Source of the DNA: JBDHDH01 sp039591615
Lineage (GTDB): Bacteria > Gemmatimonadota > Gemmatimonadetes > Gemmatimonadales > GWC2-71-9
Assembly (NCBI GenBank): GCA_039591615.1
Contig: JBDHDH010000131.1
Coordinates: 1 to 9,539 of the forward strand
Direction of reading: 5' to 3'
Length of the DNA: 9,539 bases
Position numbers and translations under genes: made by a program. Below are positions 5,221-9,539 of the stretch, in pieces (within the stretch, counting starts at the first letter, position 1; the number at the start of each line of letters is the position of its first letter). A model generated the notes under the pieces. The model was not told where the DNA came from. It saw only the letters and a program-made list of their open reading frames with translations, and did no database searches.

Positions 5221-6627
5221 ACCTATCCCCTACCACACCATTACCGGCTCTTGCGACACTGGATACATGTCCTAGCGACCGGCTCCTTGCTGGTCTCGGC
5301 CTGTGTCGAGCAGGCGACGCCGAGGTCGGCGCTGCCTGCTGCCGTCAAAGTCGAGGCGTCGCTCGCGGGGAGAACGAGTCCCAATCTCAAGGTTGCCTTC
5401 ATCGGCGATCAGGACGCCAACGCGAATGCGATCGCCGTGCTGCAACTCATCGCCAACGAAGGCGCCCATGCGGTCCTCCATCAGGGCGACTTCGACTACA
5501 GCGATGACCCCGACCTGTGGGACGCCAACATCACGGCCGTGCTGGGCGAGGACTTCCCCTACTTTGCCTCTGTGGGCAACCACGACGACTCGAAGTTCTA
5601 CGGCCCGGGTGGTTACCAGGACAAGCTCCTGCAGCGGCTGGCGCGCATGACCGGAGCCAGCTGCACGGGCAACCTGGGCGTCAACTCGGCGTGCACCTAC
5701 CAAGGGCTTTTCTTCATCCTGTCGGGCGCCGGGACGCTGGGCTCGGGACACGAGGCGTACATCCGGGAGCAGCTGGCGGCGGATTCGTCGATCTGGAGGG
5801 TCTGCTCCTGGCACAAGAACCAGAATGCGATGCAGGTGGGGCAAAAGGGCGACGAGGTCGGCTGGGGCCCGTATGAGGCATGCCGGGAGCTCGGCGCGAT
5901 CGTCGCCACGGGGCACGAGCACTCCTACGAACGCACCAAGACGCTGGTCAGCACAGAGCTCCAGACGGTGGACCCCGATTGGCCCGCTCGGGACGTGCTG
6001 CGCATGGCCCCCGGCGCAACCTTCGTGTTTGTGTCGGGGCTCGGGGGTTATAGCATTCGCAACCAGGACCGCTGCCTGCCCACGACCTACCCGTACGGCT
6101 GCAATGGCGAGTGGGCCAAGATCCATACCTCTGACCAGAACGCGCAGTTCGGCGCCCTGTTCATCGAGTTTCACGTACATGGGATTCCCACCGAGGCACG
6201 CGGCTACTTCAAGAACGTCAACGGCGAGATCGTGGACCAGTTCACGATCACCTCCCAGATGGTTCCTCCCGACTCCAGCGTCTCGCCGTCGCTGTCCACG
6301 CTCACAGCCGTGCCGCCGCTCCTCGAAGCGAGCAACGGTTCGAGCGTCTCGACCATCACGGTGACGGCGAACGACACGGCCGGGAATCCGGTGAGTGGGG
6401 CCACGGTGGTGCTCGCGGCCACGGGTGCCGGCAACACCCTCACCCAGCCGGTAGGCCCCACTGACTCGAACGGCGTGGCGGCGGGAACGCTGTTCTCGAC
6501 GGTGGCGGAGGAGAAAACCATCTCGGCGACCATCAGCGGCGTGACAATACACGATCAGGCGACCATCAATGTCGGCGTCGGCCCGTTCTCCCCTAATGCA
6601 CCTACGGTGCGCGCGGACCCGGACTGA
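5215..6627 (+). CDS. Lipoprotein: purple-acid-phosphatase-like metallophosphoesterase with C-terminal Ig-like (Big_1) domain
   Basis: A 470-residue protein. The N-terminus is a signal peptide ending in LLVSAC, a good lipobox with Cys30, so it is probably a lipid-anchored envelope protein. The calcineurin-like phosphoesterase domain spans about residues 58-345: motif I FIGDQD (62-67), motif II GDFDY (91-95), motif III GNHD (121-124), WHKN with H200, and GHEHSYER (233-240). GDxxY and GHxHxYER are typical of purple acid phosphatases; motif I has Asp67 where those usually have Gly and classic phosphoesterases have His. Residues about 356-455 form a Big_1-type Ig-like domain (TVTANDTAGNPVSGATV, then TDSNGVAAGTL), as in invasin/intimin-like surface proteins. 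It likely hydrolyses phosphate esters outside the cytoplasm, with the Ig domain serving attachment or spacing. An in-frame TAG at 5206-5208 makes 5215 the first ATG. The ribosome-binding site is poor and lies within an inverted repeat; a TTG at 5251 is an alternative start. The gene stands alone. Confidence 0.85.
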   Translation: MRTYPLPHHYRLLRHWIHVLATGSLLVSACVEQATPRSALPAAVKVEASLAGRTSPNLKVAFIGDQDANANAIAVLQLIANEGAHAVLHQGDFDYSDDPDLWDANITAVLGEDFPYFASVGNHDDSKFYGPGGYQDKLLQRLARMTGASCTGNLGVNSACTYQGLFFILSGAGTLGSGHEAYIREQLAADSSIWRVCSWHKNQNAMQVGQKGDEVGWGPYEACRELGAIVATGHEHSYERTKTLVSTELQTVDPDWPARDVLRMAPGATFVFVSGLGGYSIRNQDRCLPTTYPYGCNGEWAKIHTSDQNAQFGALFIEFHVHGIPTEARGYFKNVNGEIVDQFTITSQMVPPDSSVSPSLSTLTAVPPLLEASNGSSVSTITVTANDTAGNPVSGATVVLAATGAGNTLTQPVGPTDSNGVAAGTLFSTVAEEKTISATISGVTIHDQATINVGVGPFSPNAPTVRADPD

Positions 6628-6699
6628 AGGCCTTCGACTCTCGCGGCCGTGGCAGCAGCCGAACATCGATCGTACCGGCGTCAGCCGAAGGTTCCTGAG

Positions 6700-6806
6700 G
6701 TGCTCGGCCCTCCGAGCCCAACGGCGCCGCGTGTGAAGCCCTCCGGTACTAATCCCGACGTCCACCCCGAAACCAGCGTTGCCGTAACACGACAAGGCCA
6801 AGCGGC
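6700..6806 (-). pseudogene. proA: Degenerate fragment of a second proA (3' end)
   Basis: Immediately downstream of intact proA, and in the same orientation, the minus strand reads GFGVDVGISTGGLH near 6734-6774, matching ProA residues 390-403 (GFGAEVGISTGKLH). After a 2-nt deletion the next frame reads RGAVGLGG, matching the ProA motif RGPVGLEG. On the plus strand 6706-6805 aligns with 6934-7031 of intact proA. Over one 37-nt ungapped stretch I count 27 identities. Many differences are synonymous third-position changes (Gly, Val, Ile and Ser codons), so the copy diverged as a working gene before breaking. It lacks the catalytic cysteine region and the end of the protein and has no start, so it cannot encode an enzyme. 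Confidence 0.75.
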
Positions 6807-6835
6807 CCCCGAAATGCCCCCTCGCTACGCTACCC

Positions 6836-8170
6836 TCAGTCGATCCGGCGGTGTGTGAAGGCACGCGCGTTCGATCCCGAGTATGATGACACGATGTGCC
6901 CCGCCCCCACCAGCTTGTACTTGTACGTTACCAGGCCCTCGAGCCCCACCGGCCCGCGTGGGTGAAGCTTTCCGGTGCTGATTCCTACCTCGGCTCCGAA
7001 CCCGTAACGGAGCCCGTCCGCAAAGCGGGTCGACGCGTTGCGGTAGACGCCCGCCGCATCAACCTCGGCAAAGAACCGCTCGAATGCCGAATCGTCGTCC
7101 GTCACGATCGCTTCCGTGTGACCGGATCCGTATAGATTGACGTGGGCTATCGCGTCCTCCAACCCATCGACGATCTTGATCGCCACCACCAGGTCGTTGA
7201 ATTCGACGCCCCAATCGTCATCCGTCGCCGAAATCACCGATGGTGATCCCGCCAAGGACAGTGCGCGCTCGTCGCACCGGACCTCGACGCGATGACCCGA
7301 GAGTGCATCGACCAACGCGGGCAGCATATCCGGCGCGACATCGCGGTGCACGAGTATCGTCTCCACGGCGTTGCAGGCGGCTGGGTACTGGACCTTGGCG
7401 TCCACAGAAACGGCCACCGCCTGTTCCGGATCGGCTGCGGCATCTATGTAGACGTGACACACACCGTCGGCGTGTCCCAGGACAGGTATGGCCGTGTTGG
7501 CCTGGATGTGGCGCACGAGCCCGTTCGAACCTCTGGGTACGATGAGGTCGACATACTCGTCTGCCTCGAGAAGCTCCGTTACTTCGTCGCGACCCTCGAG
7601 CAACGTCAGCCAGTCACTGGGAGCACCGGCGTTCACCGCCGCTCCCCTGATCAGCTCGGCGAGTTTCCGATTCGAGTGCGCAGCCTCACTCCCCCCCTTC
7701 AACACGACCGCGTTGCCGCTCTTGAGGCACAACGACGCGATCTGCGGTAGCGCTTCCGGCCTCGACTCGAAGATCACCCCAACGACCCCGATGGGACACG
7801 TGACGCGGAACAGCTCCAATCCCTCGTCGAGCTCGGTGGCGAGAGAGACCTGGCCTACCGGGTCGGGCATGCGTGCGATCTGCCTGATCCCGAGCACGAG
7901 CGTCTCCAGCTTGGCCTCGTCCAGCAGCAGGCGGCGGAACAGGGCCTCGCTCATCTCCCCTGCCGCAACCTGCGCGCTGGCCGCCTCGCGATCCCGAGCG
8001 TTCGCTTCGAGAACTGCCTCGGCCTGTGTCTCCAACGCGGCCGCGACCTCGACGAGGGCGCGGTTGCGCACCTCTTCGGTCAGACACGCCAGACGGCGCG
8101 CCGCCGTCGCTGCCCGTCGAGCCGCTTCCATGACGGCTCTCCGTCGCTCCGTGTCAATCACTGCCGGCAT
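6836..8170 (-). CDS. proA: Glutamate-5-semialdehyde dehydrogenase (gamma-glutamyl phosphate reductase)
   Basis: ProA reduces gamma-glutamyl phosphate with NADPH to glutamate-5-semialdehyde, the second step of proline synthesis, in the cytoplasm. The 444-residue protein is slightly longer than E. coli ProA (417). Family landmarks in order: CPIGVVGVIFESRPEA (about 125-140), LKSGNAVVLKGGSEA (149-163), GHADGVCHVY (232-241), and YPAACNAVET (262-271) with the catalytic Cys266. These are followed by NLYGSGHTEAI (345-355), NASTRFADG (378-386) and FGAEVGISTGKLHPRGPVGLEGL (391-413, quoted in two blocks: FGAEVGISTG and KLHPRGPVGLEGL). The gene overlaps the end of proB by 17 nt and has a good GGAGG site inside proB, so the two are co-translated. 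A broken second copy of its 3' end lies just downstream. Confidence 0.97.
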   Translation of the reverse strand: MPAVIDTERRRAVMEAARRAATAARRLACLTEEVRNRALVEVAAALETQAEAVLEANARDREAASAQVAAGEMSEALFRRLLLDEAKLETLVLGIRQIARMPDPVGQVSLATELDEGLELFRVTCPIGVVGVIFESRPEALPQIASLCLKSGNAVVLKGGSEAAHSNRKLAELIRGAAVNAGAPSDWLTLLEGRDEVTELLEADEYVDLIVPRGSNGLVRHIQANTAIPVLGHADGVCHVYIDAAADPEQAVAVSVDAKVQYPAACNAVETILVHRDVAPDMLPALVDALSGHRVEVRCDERALSLAGSPSVISATDDDWGVEFNDLVVAIKIVDGLEDAIAHVNLYGSGHTEAIVTDDDSAFERFFAEVDAAGVYRNASTRFADGLRYGFGAEVGISTGKLHPRGPVGLEGLVTYKYKLVGAGHIVSSYSGSNARAFTHRRID

Positions 8171-9347
8171 GCTCTGGTTCCTCCATTAGGGCGATGTTCT
8201 CACGCGTCACGAGTTCGTCGTCTACGCCCAGGATATCCTCGACGCGGTCGGAGCGCATTCCGGAGATGTGGCTCGCTTCGTCGCTCGAGTAGTTGGCGAT
8301 CCCTCGGGCGAACTCCCCGTTTCGCTCGTCGACGATGCTGACGACGTCGCCGCGCGCGAACCGCCCGCGGATCTGCGTGACTCCCACGGGGAGCAGGCTG
8401 GCCTTCTGCTCGACCAGAGCTCGCCGCGCCCCCTCGTTCACGACCACCGCAGCCTGGACGGAGGTCGCAAAGGCGATCCACTTGCGCTTCCCCGACAGCC
8501 CCTGCTGCGGGAGGAACGCCGTACCGAGTTGCTCACCCGCCAAGAGACGTTCGATGATGCCCGGCGTTTTGCCATTGGCGATGACGACACCACAGCCGGA
8601 GCGCGTGGCGATTCGCGCAGCCGCGATCTTCGTTCGCATCCCTCCACGTCCGGCGCGCGCTCCACCTGCCAACCGCTCGATGGCGGGGCCGATCTCGCCG
8701 ACGATGGGAATGAGCGTGCCTTCGGCTCTGGTACGTGGATCTTGCGTACAGAGCCCGTCCACATCCGTGAGCAGCAGCAGGAGATCCGCCTCGATCTTCG
8801 CGGCGACCAGCGCTGAGAGCCTGTCGTTGTCTCCGAAGTTGACTTTTCGGACGCTTCCGAGATCAGGCGCCAGTTCCACCGTGGAGACGATGTCATTCTC
8901 ATTGATGATCGGGATCACGCCGAGCCCCAGCAACTTGGCGATGGCGCTGCGCAGATTGAGGTAGCGGAGGCGGTTCGCGAAATCATCCTCCGTCAGCAAG
9001 ACCTGCGCGGTCGTGACCTCTAGCCGCTCGAATGCATCGGCATACAGGCCTATCAGACGTCCCTGCCCCACTGCCGCGCAGGCTTGTCTGGCGACGAGCG
9101 GCTGGGGTCCGCCGAGCCCGAGGCTGGCCGCCCCGAGGCCGACGGCCCCCGACGACACGAGGAGCACCTCGTACCCCGCACGATGCAGCTGCGCGATCGA
9201 CTCGACGAAGGTGTAGAACCGGCCGAGCGCGAGACTGCCGGAGTCGTGGGTCAACACCGCCGTACCGAGCTTGATGACGACGCGTCGGGCGCCTCGAATG
9301 AGCTGCACGCGTCTCGAGTCATCGCTGACGAGGACTGCCTGGGCCAC
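8154..9347 (-). CDS. proB: Glutamate 5-kinase with C-terminal PUA domain
   Basis: ProB phosphorylates glutamate to gamma-glutamyl phosphate, the committed and normally proline-inhibited step of proline synthesis; it passes the unstable product to ProA. The 397-residue protein shows the amino-acid-kinase core: VVIKLGTAVL (23-32), LLVSSGAVGLG (62-72), INENDIV (148-154), VNFGDNDRLSA (169-179), LLTDVDGL (192-199) and GGMRTKIAAARIA (235-247). A PUA domain follows at about 298-375 (LLPVGV, then RFARGDVVSIVD and FARGIANYSSDEA). E. coli ProB is 367 residues; the excess is mostly an N-terminal extension of about 18 residues. The start is GTG at 9347 with GAGGT only 3 nt away; a second GTG at residue 14 would give a more usual N-terminus. 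Confidence 0.97.
   Translation of the reverse strand: MAQAVLVSDDSRRVQLIRGARRVVIKLGTAVLTHDSGSLALGRFYTFVESIAQLHRAGYEVLLVSSGAVGLGAASLGLGGPQPLVARQACAAVGQGRLIGLYADAFERLEVTTAQVLLTEDDFANRLRYLNLRSAIAKLLGLGVIPIINENDIVSTVELAPDLGSVRKVNFGDNDRLSALVAAKIEADLLLLLTDVDGLCTQDPRTRAEGTLIPIVGEIGPAIERLAGGARAGRGGMRTKIAAARIATRSGCGVVIANGKTPGIIERLLAGEQLGTAFLPQQGLSGKRKWIAFATSVQAAVVVNEGARRALVEQKASLLPVGVTQIRGRFARGDVVSIVDERNGEFARGIANYSSDEASHISGMRSDRVEDILGVDDELVTRENIALMEEPEHAGSD
8180..8184 (-). promoter_or_regulatory. Shine-Dalgarno GGAGG of proA, inside proB
   Basis: GGAGG on the minus strand lies 9 nt before the proA ATG (8170-8168) and within the last codons of proB. It fixes the proA start and supports coupled translation of the two overlapping genes. 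Confidence 0.75.
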
Positions 9348-9377
9348 GTTACCTCGGTCGGTTCAGGTCCAATAACG

Positions 9378-9412
9378 AAAAGCGGCCCGGAGGGAACCTC
9401 CCTCGCGGGCCG
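9378..9412 (-). terminator. Intrinsic terminator-like hairpin in the proB leader
   Basis: CGGCCCG+GAGGGA (9383-9395) pairs with TCCCTC+CGGGCCG (9399-9412, one bulged G at 9405) around a 3-nt loop, giving a 13-bp GC-rich stem. On the minus strand it is followed by CTTTTCGTTATT, a short T-run. It is 31 nt upstream of the proB start. It may end transcription of the upstream gene, or act as an attenuator if proB is transcribed through from upstream. The plus strand has no T-run after it, so the minus direction is the functional one. Confidence 0.6.
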
Positions 9413-9445
9413 TTGGCACGAACGTGTCGCGACTGCCGTCTACCC

Positions 9446-9482
9446 GCCTCGGGGGTTCGTCAGTGTGCCGGAACGCCGAGGC
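9446..9482 (-). repeat. Hairpin directly after the upstream stop codon
   Basis: GCCTCGG (9446-9452) pairs with CCGAGGC (9476-9482), and GTTC (9455-9458) with GAAC (9471-9474), giving 11 bp with a small internal loop and a 12-nt apical loop. It begins at the base after the upstream TAG on the minus strand. No T-run follows. It may be part of a leader structure together with the terminator-like hairpin, or a 3'-end stabiliser of the upstream gene. Confidence 0.5.
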
Positions 9483-9539
9483 CTACCCCGGCGGGGCGTC
9501 CTCGTCCCACGGGGGCGGCAGTTCGGGCTGCGGGCACGC
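9483..9539 (-). CDS. C-terminal 18 residues of an unidentified upstream gene (partial)
   Basis: From the right edge the minus strand is open to a TAG at 9485-9483 and reads ACPQPELPPPWDEDAPPG. Proline- and acid-rich ends of this kind are common as protein tails, and the spacing to proB (135 nt, terminator-like hairpin between) fits a separate upstream gene in the same direction. In many bacteria obgE precedes proB, but nothing in these few residues identifies it. The fragment is too short to exclude chance. Confidence 0.35.
   Translation of the reverse strand, partial: ACPQPELPPPWDEDAPPG

Noticed and set aside
5272..6864. A very long open frame on the minus strand opposite the phosphoesterase gene (530 codons)
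   Set aside because: Its translation is arginine-rich and low in recognisable motifs, as expected for the antisense of a GC-rich gene. The plus-strand frame has a lipobox, all phosphoesterase motifs and an Ig domain. Only its far end is meaningful, because it runs through the proA fragment.
9383..9482. T-box riboswitch before proB
   Set aside because: There is GGAACCTCC-like sequence and a terminator-like stem, but no clear T-box consensus (GGTGGNACCGCG-like) or specifier stem I architecture could be recognised.

Overview
The window is GC-rich bacterial chromosomal DNA with densely packed genes. The gene content is a FetAB-type ABC exporter, a Tat-exported FAD oxidoreductase, an ArsR/VOC pair, a secreted metallophosphoesterase with an Ig-like tail, and proBA. 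This fits a free-living Gram-negative-type soil or sediment bacterium. Acidobacteriota or Gemmatimonadota are plausible hosts, but the sequence alone does not settle the phylum. I see no rRNA, tRNA, CRISPR array or intact mobile element.

Layout. Positions 1-1534 (minus strand) hold a two-gene ABC transporter operon: an ATP-binding subunit (FetA/YbbL type) overlapping by 4 nt a FetB/YbbM-type permease that runs off the left edge. Positions 1631-3568 (minus) hold a large Tat-signal FAD-dependent oxidoreductase of the spermidine-dehydrogenase-like group. Divergent from it, 3768-4622 (plus) is a compact unit: a promoter whose spacer is occupied by a perfect 9-6-9 palindrome, an ArsR-family repressor, and a VOC (glyoxalase-fold) protein with a very strong ribosome-binding site. 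Positions 4623-5214 have no convincing intact gene. They contain a cluster of perfect inverted repeats and a decayed reading frame that resembles the end of a serine-recombinase catalytic domain. Positions 5215-6627 (plus) encode a predicted lipoprotein with a purple-acid-phosphatase-like metallophosphoesterase domain followed by an Ig-like (Big_1) domain. Positions 6628-6835 contain a broken second copy of the 3' end of proA. Positions 6836-9347 (minus) are the proline biosynthesis operon proB-proA, overlapping by 17 nt. It is preceded by a 135-nt leader with two hairpins, the nearer one terminator-like, and by the last codons of an unidentified upstream gene.

How the parts work together. 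ProB and ProA carry out the first two steps of proline synthesis from glutamate. The ArsR/VOC unit looks like a self-regulated two-gene operon. The metallophosphoesterase gene is flanked on both sides by decayed sequence (recombinase-like remnant and inverted repeats on the left, proA fragment on the right), which suggests the interval between the VOC gene and proA was remodelled by recombination. I did not find a clear new multi-gene system. The most unusual items are the diverged proA fragment next to intact proA, the hairpin cluster that covers the phosphoesterase start codon, the metal-ligand-poor VOC protein with a lysine-rich tail, and the proB leader.
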